A DNA stretch of 64,000 bases from an uncultured Alphaproteobacteria bacterium (GCA_902563305.1 CACEWP010000001.1:79886-143885); one strand, 5' to 3'; numbered from the stretch's first letter, positions 42,746 to 54,581 are shown. Notes: generated from the sequence alone by a model not told the origin. A program made the numbers and translations.

Positions 42746-43697
42746 TTGAGAACTCTGAGAATAAGGCTGTAGATAAATATCTTTCTGCGAAAGATGGAAG
42801 AATTATGACTGTATTTTTATTTTTCATTGAAATTTCTTCATTAATTTCGACTGCTGCCGAGAGAACTGCACCTGATGATATTCCACCGGCTATTCCCTCA
42901 ATCTTAGCTAACATTCTTGCGAAATAAAACGATGAATTGTTACTGATTGATAAAACTTTATCAATTATCTTTAAATCAAGATTTTTAGGAAGAAAACCTG
43001 CACCTATTCCCTGAATTAGGTGTTGCCCAGGTGTTGATCCACTTATGACTGCTGAATCCTCTGGCTCAACTGCTACAATTTTTATTTTTTTATTTTTTTC
43101 CTTAAGATACCTGCCTACTCCCGTGATTGTACCTCCAGTTCCAACACCTGAAACAAAATAATCGAGTTTGCCATCACAACTTGTCCAAATTTCTTCACCA
43201 GTTGTATGATAATGTACTTCAGGGTTAGCAGTATTTTCGAATTGATTTAAAATTAAACTATTTGGTGTATTTTTTTTTATTTCAAGAGCTTTATTCATCG
43301 CCCCCTTCATTCCTAATTTTTTAGGGGTAAGAAAGAGTTTTGCACCAAAGAATTGTAACATTTTTTTTCTCTCTATTGACATACTATCTGGCATAGTAAG
43401 TATTAATTTATAGCCTCTTGATGCACATATAAAAGCTAGTGCTATACCCGTGTTGCCCGAAGTTGGTTCAATTATTGTTGTAGAAGAATTAATAAGTTTT
43501 TTTTTCTCGGCAGATTTAATCATTGCTAAACCAATTCTATCCTTAACTGATCCAAGTGGATTGAAAGACTCAAGTTTAGCAATGATGTTTCCATGAAATT
43601 TAAGGTGATCTTTTAGTCTTTTTAATTGAACCATTGGAGTTTTACCAATTGTTTCATCAATTGAATTAAAAATTTGAGAGGATTTTTTAAATGACAA
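42738..43697 (-). CDS. cysK: cysteine synthase (CysK/CysM family)
   Basis: A 319-residue PLP enzyme. The PLP lysine is in NPLGSVKDRIG, the phosphate loop is TSGNTGIA and the glycine loop GTGGTITG. It makes cysteine from O-acetylserine and sulfide, or possibly from a sulfur carrier, given MoeB next door. An ATG at 43763 would overlap the regulator by 77 bp and give an odd basic leader. TTG at 43697 starts just before the conserved part and overlaps it by only 11 bp. Confidence 0.9.
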   Translation of the reverse strand: MSFKKSSQIFNSIDETIGKTPMVQLKRLKDHLKFHGNIIAKLESFNPLGSVKDRIGLAMIKSAEKKKLINSSTTIIEPTSGNTGIALAFICASRGYKLILTMPDSMSIERKKMLQFFGAKLFLTPKKLGMKGAMNKALEIKKNTPNSLILNQFENTANPEVHYHTTGEEIWTSCDGKLDYFVSGVGTGGTITGVGRYLKEKNKKIKIVAVEPEDSAVISGSTPGQHLIQGIGAGFLPKNLDLKIIDKVLSISNNSSFYFARMLAKIEGIAGGISSGAVLSAAVEINEEISMKNKNTVIILPSFAERYLSTALFSEFSNE

Positions 43698-44130
43698 AAT
43701 CGACTTTCTTTGAAATATTCTTCTGAATATTCTTACTCTTTGCAATTCTGCAAACATCTTCAATTGATATATTATTAAATGTTTGCATACATTTTATTGA
43801 AATATCATTAAGAAGAGGTATTACAATTTTTCTAGAAAGGCTAGAGTTAAAATTATTCACAACTTTGTCATCCTTTGATACGCAATTTATAACATCTGAT
43901 ATCCTTATCTTTCTTCTTTCTTTTGCCAAACTATATCCTCCTTTTGGTCCTCTTGACCCAATAAGGATTTTATTTTTTACAAGAATTTGCAGAGTTTTCT
44001 CTAGATATCTTTTTGGTATACCTTGTCGATTAGCAATAGCTTCATTTTGAACTGGAGCAGGACCGGCATTTAGAGCTATATCTATTACAGCCTCGATAGC
44101 ATAAATTATTTTTTTTTGTACTTTAAACAA
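43687..44130 (-). CDS. Rrf2-family transcriptional regulator
   Basis: A 147-residue winged-helix regulator: IYAIEAVIDIALNAG, NRQGIPKRYLEKTLQILVK and GSRGPKGGYSLAKE are typical of the IscR/CymR/Rrf2 group. The closely spaced three-cysteine cluster of IscR is missing; cysteines are scattered. With cysK right downstream, a CymR-like cysteine or sulfur sensor is more likely than IscR. TTG at 44130 is preferred because it lies 10 bp after the dut stop; an in-frame ATG at 44190 overlaps dut by 50 bp. Confidence 0.82.
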   Translation of the reverse strand: MFKVQKKIIYAIEAVIDIALNAGPAPVQNEAIANRQGIPKRYLEKTLQILVKNKILIGSRGPKGGYSLAKERRKIRISDVINCVSKDDKVVNNFNSSLSRKIVIPLLNDISIKCMQTFNNISIEDVCRIAKSKNIQKNISKKVDFVI

Positions 44131-44140
44131 ATTAACTTTC

Positions 44141-44587
44141 CTATTTAACTCCTGTGGAGCCGAACCCTCCTGTGCCTCTTTTTGTACCACTCAACTTATC
44201 GCTTGCAGTTAACTCTATATCTGGTAATTGCATGAATACTAATTGAGCTATTCGCATACCACGTTGTACGTTAAAAATTTTCTTTCCATGATTTATTAAT
44301 ATAACCGCAATCTCTCCTCTGTAATCAGCATCAATTGTTCCAGGAGAATTAAGAACTGTTACACAGTTTTTTAGTGCTATTCCTGAGCGAGGTCTTACTT
44401 GTGCTTCCACTCCATTAGGCATTTGCAATGAAAAGCCGCATGGAATTAAAACTGATTCCTGGGGATTAATATTTATTTCATTGTCCAATGCAGCTAGCAA
44501 GTCAAAACCAGCACTGCCATCTGTTGCTTTTTTTATTTGATAGAGATTTTTACCGTTTTGTAGTTGTTTAAATAATATTTTCTTCAT
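44141..44587 (-). CDS. dut: dUTP diphosphatase
   Basis: A 148-residue trimeric dUTPase with all five motifs recognisable, among them GSAGFDLLAA, RPRSGIALK, the GTIDADYRGEI active-site stretch and the C-terminal RGTGGFGSTG. It removes dUTP and supplies dUMP. It overlaps coaBC by one base; coaBC-dut is a common pair in proteobacteria. Confidence 0.96.
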   Translation of the reverse strand: MKKILFKQLQNGKNLYQIKKATDGSAGFDLLAALDNEININPQESVLIPCGFSLQMPNGVEAQVRPRSGIALKNCVTVLNSPGTIDADYRGEIAVILINHGKKIFNVQRGMRIAQLVFMQLPDIELTASDKLSGTKRGTGGFGSTGVK

Positions 44588-45795
44588 TATATTAATTTAT
44601 TTTTTTTAAAAAATTTAACAATTTTTTTTGTAATTTTTTTTGCGACTTGTGACTTTTTCATCTCAGGCCAGTTTTCAATTTTATTTTTTGTAATTAAAGA
44701 AACTTTATTTTTTGATGATCCAAAAACATTACTCAGTTTTACATTATTAGCAATTATCCAGTCACAATTCTTTTTAAGTAATTTTTTTTTGGAATTAGTG
44801 ATTAATTTTGAGGTTTCGGCTGAAAAACCGATTACTAATCTTGGTCTTTTTTTATGTTTTGATATTTTTTCAAGAATATCTATGTTTTGTTTAAAAGTTA
44901 TAGAAATTTCCTTTCCCATTTTTTTTATCTTCTCTGTAATTTTTTTTTTTGGTTTCCAATCCGAAATTGCAGCAGCTGAGATAAACACATCACATGGGAG
45001 GTTAGAAACAGTTTTGTTATAAAAATCATCTGCATTGCTGGCACTTATTACTTTTATATTTTTTGGCTTTTCTAGATTTGTTTTACCAGTGATTAATATT
45101 ACTTTAGCTCCTAAACATTGGATCGATTTCGCAATTTCATAACCCTGAATTCCTGATGAGTAGTTACTTAAAAATCTCACTGGATCAATTCTTTCTTGAG
45201 ATGCACCAGCACTAACTATAATTTTTAATCCAGATAATTCTTTGGGACTAAAGATATCATTTAAATTCTCAATAATGTCATTGACCTCCATAAGTTTTCC
45301 TGAACCAACACTTCCACAAGCCATACGACCTTTTTTTGGTGAGAAGATCTTTACATTTATTTTAGATAAAAATTTTAGGTTTGTTTTTACCGCCGTGTTG
45401 TTCCACATGTTTGAATTCATTGCTGGTGCAATAATTTTAATTTTATTTGACGCTAACAAAATATTAGATGAAAGATCATCAGCAATTCCGTTTGCCATTT
45501 TTGCAATAAAATTTGCCGTACAAGGAATTACTAATATTGCATCCACTGTGTTAGCTAGTCTTATATGATTCATTTCCTTTTCCTCTGAAAGTGAGAAAAG
45601 GTTTGAATGAACTTTTTTCCCTAACAAACTCTCAAAAGTAATTAGATTTATAAACTTTTTGGCATTTTCAGTTAAGATGCATTCGATAGTTACATTATTC
45701 TCTTGGAGTCTCCGAATCAGATCTAAAGCTTTATAACTCGCTATCCCACCTGTAATAATTAACAAAATTTTTTTATATTTAAGAAAACTCATCAT
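44587..45795 (-). CDS. coaBC: bifunctional phosphopantothenoylcysteine decarboxylase/synthase CoaBC
   Basis: A 402-residue coenzyme A enzyme. The N-terminal FMN decarboxylase half has ITGGIASYKALDLI, APAMNSNMW and the active-site Cys in GRMACGSVGSG. The synthase half has SAGASQERIDPVRFLSN and VIGFSAET. It converts phosphopantothenate plus cysteine to phosphopantetheine, so cysK in the same run supplies a substrate. It overlaps ubiE by 4 bp. Confidence 0.95.
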   Translation of the reverse strand: MMSFLKYKKILLIITGGIASYKALDLIRRLQENNVTIECILTENAKKFINLITFESLLGKKVHSNLFSLSEEKEMNHIRLANTVDAILVIPCTANFIAKMANGIADDLSSNILLASNKIKIIAPAMNSNMWNNTAVKTNLKFLSKINVKIFSPKKGRMACGSVGSGKLMEVNDIIENLNDIFSPKELSGLKIIVSAGASQERIDPVRFLSNYSSGIQGYEIAKSIQCLGAKVILITGKTNLEKPKNIKVISASNADDFYNKTVSNLPCDVFISAAAISDWKPKKKITEKIKKMGKEISITFKQNIDILEKISKHKKRPRLVIGFSAETSKLITNSKKKLLKKNCDWIIANNVKLSNVFGSSKNKVSLITKNKIENWPEMKKSQVAKKITKKIVKFFKKNKLI

Positions 45796-46511
45796 AATTC
45801 ACAAATGTGTATTGAAGCCACACCATCTAAAATATCAATCACTTCGATATTTTTAAAGCCAACCTTAAGTAATTTTTTAGTAAGGAGCATTTGATTTGGA
45901 AATTCTTTTATGCTTTGAATCAAGTAAGAATATGCTTCTTTATTGTTGAGAAATATTTTTCCATAAAAAGGTATAATTTTGCTATATAAATTAAATAAAG
46001 TTCTTAAACTTCTGTTATTGATTTCACTAAACTCAAGACAATAAAATTTTCCACCTTTTTTAATTATTCGTTTGATTTCTTTCAGTGATTGGTCAATGTC
46101 AGAAAAGTTTCTCAAACCAAAACTTACAGTTACTAAATCAAATTTATTTCTCTTAAAAGGCATTAGCTCAGCTCTCCCATTAATGTAGAAAACATTATTT
46201 TTTTTTAATTTTTTTTTGGCCTGTTTTATCATCTCGATATTAGAATCGTAACCGATGCACATGCAATCACACTTTTTTTTAATCAACTCCAAAAGATCTC
46301 CAGAACCTGTTGCTAGATCTAAAAGGTAATATTCTTTTTCTAATTCAATCATATTAATAAACTCTTCTTTCCAAATTCTATGCAGACCGAGGCTCATTAT
46401 ATCATTCATCAAATCGTAACCTTTGGATACTTTGGAAAATATTTTATCAACTTTTAGTTGTTTGAGTTCTTTATTTGACGAGTTGGATTTTTTTTGTAAT
46501 TCTTGCTTCAT
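45792..46511 (-). CDS. ubiE: ubiquinone/menaquinone C-methyltransferase UbiE
   Basis: A 239-residue SAM methyltransferase with FSKVSKGYDLMNDIMSLGLHR, the SAM loop LDLATGSGDLLE and SFGLRNFSD. It methylates the quinone ring. The ATG at 46511 is preceded by AGGAAG at a good distance, located within the divergent mutM gene. Its start codon and the mutM start share two bases inside CATG at 46509-46512. An upstream in-frame ATG at 46562 would add a non-conserved leader. Confidence 0.94.
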   Translation of the reverse strand: MKQELQKKSNSSNKELKQLKVDKIFSKVSKGYDLMNDIMSLGLHRIWKEEFINMIELEKEYYLLDLATGSGDLLELIKKKCDCMCIGYDSNIEMIKQAKKKLKKNNVFYINGRAELMPFKRNKFDLVTVSFGLRNFSDIDQSLKEIKRIIKKGGKFYCLEFSEINNRSLRTLFNLYSKIIPFYGKIFLNNKEAYSYLIQSIKEFPNQMLLTKKLLKVGFKNIEVIDILDGVASIHICEL

Positions 46512-47328
46512 GCCAGAACTTCCTGAAGTTGAGACTGTTAGGCTTTTTCTGAAAAAAAACATAATTCAAGAGAAAACCTTGTCGATAAAAATAGAAAACC
46601 CTAAGCTAAGATTCCCAATTGTCAAAGAGATCTCTTATAAATTATGTAATGCAATAGTAACAAAAATTTTGAGAAGAGGTAAGTATTTATTATTTTTATA
46701 TTCAAATGATTATGCTGTTCTATTTCACCTCGGTATGACTGGTTTTTTTCGTTTAAATGAATTATACAAATTTAGGAAACATGACCACATTATTTTTAAT
46801 TTTTTAAATAAAAAACTTATTTTCAATGATGTTAGAAAATTTGGATTTATCAAACTCTACAAAAAAAAGGAAATTTTTCAGTGTTCTCACATAAAAAATT
46901 TAGGGCCCGAACCGTTGGGTTGTGAATTTTCAATTAGCTATTTCCAAAATTATCTAAGTAGTAAAACAACTATCAAGAACTTGTTAATGAATCAAAATTT
47001 TGTAGCAGGTTTAGGAAATATTTATTGTTCTGAAATTTTATTTCGGTCAAGAATACTCCCCACTAGATTAGTTACAACAATAAAAGAAGAAGAAATAATA
47101 AAAATTATTAAAGCAGTAAAAAAGATTTTATCTAATGCAATTAAACTTGGTGGAACAACTATAAAAAACTTTGTTGTTTCAGATCAAGAAGTTGGGTATT
47201 TTAAAAATAAGCTAATGGTATATGGAAGAGAGGGTCTGCCATGTTTAAGGTGCAAAAATAAAAATGTTATAAAAAAACTAATTCAATCTGGCAGATCCAC
47301 TTTTTTTTGTTCTAAATGTCAAATATGA
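46510..47328 (+). CDS. mutM: formamidopyrimidine-DNA glycosylase MutM
   Basis: A 272-residue DNA repair enzyme. It must start MPELPEVETVR, since the N-terminal proline is the catalytic nucleophile, which fixes the ATG at 46510 against the longer frame from 46423. It has the H2TH region (MNQNFVAGLGNIYCSE) and a C-terminal zinc finger C-x2-C-x16-C-x2-C ending FFCSKCQ. It excises 8-oxoguanine. No Shine-Dalgarno is visible. Confidence 0.95.
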   Translation: MPELPEVETVRLFLKKNIIQEKTLSIKIENPKLRFPIVKEISYKLCNAIVTKILRRGKYLLFLYSNDYAVLFHLGMTGFFRLNELYKFRKHDHIIFNFLNKKLIFNDVRKFGFIKLYKKKEIFQCSHIKNLGPEPLGCEFSISYFQNYLSSKTTIKNLLMNQNFVAGLGNIYCSEILFRSRILPTRLVTTIKEEEIIKIIKAVKKILSNAIKLGGTTIKNFVVSDQEVGYFKNKLMVYGREGLPCLRCKNKNVIKKLIQSGRSTFFCSKCQI

Positions 47329-47675
47329 AATATACAATATTAATATCATTCATCTTAATGATTTTTTATAAACCATCATTAGGGTTGAAATTTATAAATG
47401 GACTTGAAGATATACCATTATTTAAAAATATGGAGTATGTAGAGGACTCTCTTGTTTTATTTGACAAAGTGGATGGAAGATACGTATCAACAGAAATTAG
47501 TGGTAATTATAATTATGAGGAAGTCGTAAGTTTTTATAAAAAAATTTTACCCAATCTTGGATGGAAGGAGACTAAGCCTTTAACTTTTGAAAGGGCTGAA
47601 GAAATTCTTGAACTTAAAACAACAATAAATAAGAATGAAATATCAATTATTTTTAGTGTTTATCCTTTAAAATAA
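47325..47675 (+). CDS. small exported hypothetical protein
   Basis: A 116-residue protein with a signal peptide (MKYTILISFILMIFYKPSLG) and a small mixed alpha/beta body; no cysteines and no recognised family. The ATG at 47325 overlaps the mutM TGA as ATGA, which decides the start over an in-frame ATG at 47316. The body has a VVSFYKKILPNLGWKE helix-strand pattern seen in small periplasmic proteins of unknown function. It probably shares the mutM transcript. Confidence 0.7.
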   Translation: MKYTILISFILMIFYKPSLGLKFINGLEDIPLFKNMEYVEDSLVLFDKVDGRYVSTEISGNYNYEEVVSFYKKILPNLGWKETKPLTFERAEEILELKTTINKNEISIIFSVYPLK

Positions 47676-47716
47676 AACAATAACTGCTTGACCTAAAATG
47701 ATTAGGAAAGTATAAA

Positions 47717-47989
47717 ATGCTCTGTATGGCTAATATAAAATCTGCAAAAAAAAGGATTGTTCAGAACATTAAGCGGTCCGAAATCAATAAATTCAGAAAA
47801 TCAAGGATTAAAAGTTCTATAAAGCGACTTCATTCTTCATCAAAAAATGGAAGTAAAGACGATCTTAGTAGGAATTTTCTTAAAATAGAATCTGAACTAG
47901 CAAAAGCCGTTGGGAAAGGAGTTTTTAAAAAAAACACCGCAGCCAGGCTTGTTTCAAGGCTATCAAAGAAAATAAAATCCACGAGTTGA
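47717..47989 (+). CDS. rpsT: 30S ribosomal protein S20
   Basis: A 90-residue S20 protein. The usual start would be MANIKSAKKR at 47726, but AGGAAAG (47704-47710) is spaced 6 nt from the ATG at 47717 and 15 nt from 47726. A start at 47717 adds only Met-Leu-Cys. The rest is the expected bundle of basic helices that binds 16S rRNA. A run of 12 T (47990-48001) right after the stop may end transcription, though no strong stem precedes it. Confidence 0.93.
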   Translation: MLCMANIKSAKKRIVQNIKRSEINKFRKSRIKSSIKRLHSSSKNGSKDDLSRNFLKIESELAKAVGKGVFKKNTAARLVSRLSKKIKSTS

Positions 47990-48051
47990 TTTTTTTTTTT
48001 TACATTGTTGATTCAGTATTTTTTATTAGTTAATCTCATAGTTTGTGTATT

Positions 48052-48474
48052 ATGAATAATTTGGATTATGCGGGGGATGTTAACCCGGAAAAAGCTTGGG
48101 ATCTTCTGAAAAGTGATGATGCCTATCTCATTGACTGTAGAACTTCCGCAGAATGGAATTTTGTTGGAGTTCCAGATCTTAGCTCATTAAATAAAGATGT
48201 CTTTTTTATAGAATGGCAAACATACCCACTAATGGAGAAAAATAATAGTTTCTTGAAGGAAGTAGTAAGCTTAAATGTTTCTAAAGACTCAAAACTGATA
48301 TTTTTATGCAGGTCTGGAGCTAGATCAAGGTCAGCAGCAGAGTTTTTAACCAACCACGGCTACAAATCATGCTACAATTTAATTGAAGGGTTTGAGGGCC
48401 CTCATGATTCAGAGGGACAAAGAGGTAAAGTGAGTGGTTGGAAACATTCAAAACTTCCATGGAAACAAGGTTGA
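48052..48474 (+). CDS. rhodanese-domain sulfurtransferase
   Basis: A 140-residue single-domain rhodanese. YLIDCRTSAEWNFVG opens the fold and CRSGARSRSAAEFL is the active loop whose Cys carries persulfide sulfur. The C-terminal GFEGPHDSEGQRGKVSGW is typical of a proteobacterial subgroup. ATG at 48052 is preferred to an in-frame GTG at 48043. It stands 4 bp before dnaA. Confidence 0.88.
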   Translation: MNNLDYAGDVNPEKAWDLLKSDDAYLIDCRTSAEWNFVGVPDLSSLNKDVFFIEWQTYPLMEKNNSFLKEVVSLNVSKDSKLIFLCRSGARSRSAAEFLTNHGYKSCYNLIEGFEGPHDSEGQRGKVSGWKHSKLPWKQG

Positions 48475-48478
48475 AATA

Positions 48479-49864
48479 GTGATTGAAGATAACTCAAAGG
48501 ATTTTGTTGAAATCCAAGCGCAATGGGCAACTGTTAGAGGACGTATAAGGCAGAAAATTGGTGATGCTCAGTTTAAAAGTTGGATTAAAGTTATCTCATT
48601 AAAGGATTGTGTAGATAGAAAAGTTATATTAAGTGTTCCCAGTGCCTTTGTAAGAACAAGAATTATTGAACAATATCTTGATATTATAAAAAGTTATTGG
48701 CTAGTTCAGAATCTTAAAATTAATGACATAGAAATAGTTGTAGCTCAAGATAACAAAAAAAGTTTGAAAAAAAATCAATCATATCATGAAACTCTAGATT
48801 CAAAAAATAAAGAACGCAAACAAGACGATATTTTCAGTTCTATAAGTTCTGATTTAGACACAAGATTTACTTTTTCAAATTTCATAGTTGGGAAACCAAA
48901 TGAACTAGCTTTCGCTGCTGCCCGGAGAGTCTCAGAGTCAGATGATGTTCCTTTCAACCCATTGTTTCTTTATGGTGGGGTTGGACTTGGTAAAACTCAC
49001 TTGATGCATGCAATTGCACATGAGATAAAAAATAGAAATCCTCTTCGAAGAGTTATATATATGTCTGCTGAAAAGTTTATGTATTATTTCATTAAGGCAT
49101 TGAGATTTAAGAATACCGTTGCATTTAAAGAACAGTTTAGAAATGTTGATGTTTTGATGATAGATGATGTCCAATTTATTTCAGGAAAAGATTCAACCCA
49201 AGAGGAATTCTTTCATACTTTTAATGCTTTAATAGATCAAAATAAGCAATTAATAATTTCTGCTGATAAATCACCACAAGATCTGGAAGGAATTGAAGAG
49301 AGAATGAGGTCAAGGCTTGGTTGGGGTTTGGTTGCAGATATACATCCATTAACATATGAATTAAGGTTAGGAATACTTCAAGCCAAAGAGGAAAAACTTT
49401 CAGCTAGGATATCTCCAAATATTTTAGAGTTTTTAGCTCATAAGATAACTTCTAATGTCAGGGAGTTGGAAGGAGCTTTAAACAGGTTAGCAGCTTTCTC
49501 ATCTTTAGTCGGAAGAGAAATAAACTTGGACATGGTTCAAGATCTATTGAAGGATTTATTAAAATCATCGCAGAGAAAAGTAAATATAGAAGAAATACAA
49601 AAAAAAGTCTCACAGCACTTTAATGTAAAAATGTCAGATATGAGTTCATCAAGGAGATCAAGAACAATAGCAAGACCGAGACAAATTGCTATGTATTTAT
49701 CCAAAAATTTAACCTCAAGATCTTTACCGGAAATAGGAAGAAGATTTGGTAATAGAGATCATACGACAGTAATTCATGCAGTAAAGAAAGTTGAAGAATT
49801 GAGAAACAAAGATAATAGCTTTGACGAGGATGTCCAACTTTTAATAAGAATGCTAGAGTCATAA
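48479..49864 (+). CDS. dnaA: chromosomal replication initiator DnaA
   Basis: A 461-residue AAA+ protein: N-terminal domain I (WATVRGRIRQKIGDAQFKSW), Walker A GGVGLGKTHL near residue 166, Walker B VLMIDDVQF, and the DNA-binding signature RDHTTVIHAVKKVEEL. The start is GTG at 48479, right after the rhodanese stop, with AAGG upstream; an upstream GTG at 48434 overlaps that gene. It is followed by dnaN after 1 bp. Confidence 0.97.
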   Translation: MIEDNSKDFVEIQAQWATVRGRIRQKIGDAQFKSWIKVISLKDCVDRKVILSVPSAFVRTRIIEQYLDIIKSYWLVQNLKINDIEIVVAQDNKKSLKKNQSYHETLDSKNKERKQDDIFSSISSDLDTRFTFSNFIVGKPNELAFAAARRVSESDDVPFNPLFLYGGVGLGKTHLMHAIAHEIKNRNPLRRVIYMSAEKFMYYFIKALRFKNTVAFKEQFRNVDVLMIDDVQFISGKDSTQEEFFHTFNALIDQNKQLIISADKSPQDLEGIEERMRSRLGWGLVADIHPLTYELRLGILQAKEEKLSARISPNILEFLAHKITSNVRELEGALNRLAAFSSLVGREINLDMVQDLLKDLLKSSQRKVNIEEIQKKVSQHFNVKMSDMSSSRRSRTIARPRQIAMYLSKNLTSRSLPEIGRRFGNRDHTTVIHAVKKVEELRNKDNSFDEDVQLLIRMLES

Positions 49865-49865
49865 A

Positions 49866-50972
49866 ATGGAATTTTCTATTCCAAAAAAGAATATTTTAGA
49901 CTGTCTTAATCATTTTCAGAGTGTTGTTGAGAAAAGAAATACAATCCCAATTCTCTCAAATATTAGAATAATGTGTAGTGAAGGTAAAGAACTTGAAATT
50001 ACTGCTACCGACTTAGCATTAGAACTTAGTGAGTCTCTAGAAGCTAGTGCAAATGTATCTGGAGGCATTACAGTTCCTTCTCAGTTATTTTACGACATAA
50101 TTAGAAAAGCACCTGATAGTTCTAATATAACAATTCGTAAAGATGAAAAAGTAGATCTTGTATACGTTTCTTATGACGAATCAAAATTTTCTATTCCATC
50201 ACTTCCTATTGACGATTTTCCTGTTATGGACGTTAATGAACTAGAGACTACTATTGAACTAGAATCAATTTTCTTAAAAGATTTAATAGACAACTGTAAA
50301 TTTTGTATGGGTTTGGATGAGTCAAGACAGTATCTTAATGGAATTTATTTGCATCTTAGTAAAAACTTGATTTCAACTGTTGCAACAGATGGTCATAGAT
50401 TGTCAAAAAGCTCTTTAACTAAAGATTTTTCTAGTGATTTTGAAGGTATAATTATTCCAAAAAAAACGGTTTTTGAACTATCAAAAATTCTTGAAGAATT
50501 TGAGGGTAAAGTTATTTTAAATTTTTCAAAAACAAGATTAAAAATTCTTTTGGGGAACGTTAAAATAATTACTAAACTGATTAACTCATCTTTTCCAGAT
50601 TATGAGAGTGTAATTCCAAAGGCTAATGACCAAATTATGGTCGTAGATTGTAAAAGTTTTAGTCAAAGTATTGATAGAGTATCGACAATATCAAATGAGA
50701 AATTTAGAACTGTGAAATTTGATGTCTCTAATAATGTATGCGTAGTTAGTTCTTTTGGAACAGAGAAATCTCTTGGCACAGAAAATGTCAAAGTTGAATA
50801 TAGTGGACCAGCATTTTCAATAAACTTCAATTCTAGGTATGTACTCGATGTTTTAAATATTATAAAAGAAGGAAAGGTAAAGTTTTATTTTTCCAAGAAT
50901 ACAGCTCCCACAATCTTAGAGAGCAGTTCAATTAAAAACACTATTTTTTTAATTATGCAGATGAGAGCTTAA
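49866..50972 (+). CDS. dnaN: DNA polymerase III beta sliding clamp
   Basis: A 368-residue clamp of three similar domains, of normal length; it begins MEFSIPKKNILDCLNHFQSVVEKR and has the conserved TDGHRLS and a C-terminal FLIMQMRA. It tethers the polymerase to DNA. Order dnaA-dnaN-recF-gyrB is the ancestral bacterial arrangement. Confidence 0.97.
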   Translation: MEFSIPKKNILDCLNHFQSVVEKRNTIPILSNIRIMCSEGKELEITATDLALELSESLEASANVSGGITVPSQLFYDIIRKAPDSSNITIRKDEKVDLVYVSYDESKFSIPSLPIDDFPVMDVNELETTIELESIFLKDLIDNCKFCMGLDESRQYLNGIYLHLSKNLISTVATDGHRLSKSSLTKDFSSDFEGIIIPKKTVFELSKILEEFEGKVILNFSKTRLKILLGNVKIITKLINSSFPDYESVIPKANDQIMVVDCKSFSQSIDRVSTISNEKFRTVKFDVSNNVCVVSSFGTEKSLGTENVKVEYSGPAFSINFNSRYVLDVLNIIKEGKVKFYFSKNTAPTILESSSIKNTIFLIMQMRA

Positions 50973-50981
50973 AATTCTTAT

Positions 50982-52130
50982 ATGAATAATAACTTTAGGA
51001 TTACTCAATTAAAACTAAGTAATTACAGAAATCATAACTTTTTACAGATCAATCCAGATAAAAATATAGTCTTAATTTCTGGAAAAAATGGTTCCGGAAA
51101 AACAAATATCTTAGAATCTATTTCACTTCTAAATTCCAACTCTGGGTTCAGAAACGCAAGTTTATCTGAATTAATAAGAACAAAATTAGTAGGACCTACA
51201 GAGTTATTTGGAGTTAATTTCAAACTCTTTAATGGCAGCGAGTTGGTTGATATAGGCATTGGAATTAAGGAAAAGATGAATGTATTTTCAAAAGTAACAT
51301 CATTAAATAAAAAAAAGAAAAATAATAACTCAAAAAACAATTTTAATACCTTCTGGGTGTTACCGCAAATGTCACATCTCCTTCAAGGAACTCCTGAGGA
51401 CAGAAGAAGTTTTTTGAATTTGATGATATCCACGATAGATGATTCTTATAAGAGAAGATTGTCTGAGTATACGAAATTAAAGAATGAAAGACTAAGAATT
51501 CTAAAAACTATGCAAATTGATAACAATATTAATTGGCTTGATATTATAGAAAAAAAAATGTCTGAAGTAGGTGTTGTGTTATGTGACTGTAGAAGGGTTT
51601 TTTTAAAGTCACTAAATAAATATTTTTATAAAATTGATGATCAGATCCCTTTACTAACTTTAAAATTGAATGGGTTGGCGGATGAAACTCTTAAGATCAA
51701 ACCAGCACTTTATGTTGAGGAACTAATTCGTGAAAATCTCAAAAAAAATAGAATCAAAGATTCAATCTCAGGGAGAACTAATTTTAGTATTGACAAGACA
51801 GATCTATTAGTCTTTGAAAAAGAATCACTTAAAGAAGGAAAAAACTTTTCTACCGGTGAGCAGAAAATAATTATCATTTCAATAATATTCTCATTTTTAA
51901 ATATTTTAGAGAATCTAAAAATTTCTAAAGTACTCTTTTTGCTTGATGACATCTTTTCTTACTTAGATTACAGGTTTATAAAGAGTATTGTTAACAGATT
52001 AAATGAATTAAAACTTCAGACATGGATGACTGATGTAAGAGCTAATTCTTTTGAAAAATCAGATAAATTTGAGTCAATAATTCACAACATAAATATTGAT
52101 GATTATAGGTTTAAAGTTATTAATAATTAG
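50982..52130 (+). CDS. recF: DNA replication and repair protein RecF
   Basis: A 382-residue SMC-like ATPase. Walker A GKNGSGKTNILE follows ISG near residue 35; the signature region is FSTGEQKIIIISIIF and Walker B FLLDDIFSYLD. It loads RecA at gaps with RecO and RecR. It begins 9 bp after dnaN. Confidence 0.95.
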   Translation: MNNNFRITQLKLSNYRNHNFLQINPDKNIVLISGKNGSGKTNILESISLLNSNSGFRNASLSELIRTKLVGPTELFGVNFKLFNGSELVDIGIGIKEKMNVFSKVTSLNKKKKNNNSKNNFNTFWVLPQMSHLLQGTPEDRRSFLNLMISTIDDSYKRRLSEYTKLKNERLRILKTMQIDNNINWLDIIEKKMSEVGVVLCDCRRVFLKSLNKYFYKIDDQIPLLTLKLNGLADETLKIKPALYVEELIRENLKKNRIKDSISGRTNFSIDKTDLLVFEKESLKEGKNFSTGEQKIIIISIIFSFLNILENLKISKVLFLLDDIFSYLDYRFIKSIVNRLNELKLQTWMTDVRANSFEKSDKFESIIHNINIDDYRFKVINN

Positions 52131-52160
52131 TTATAATAAAAGGATTAATTACAGGTTTAA

Positions 52161-54581
<2,421 letters not shown>

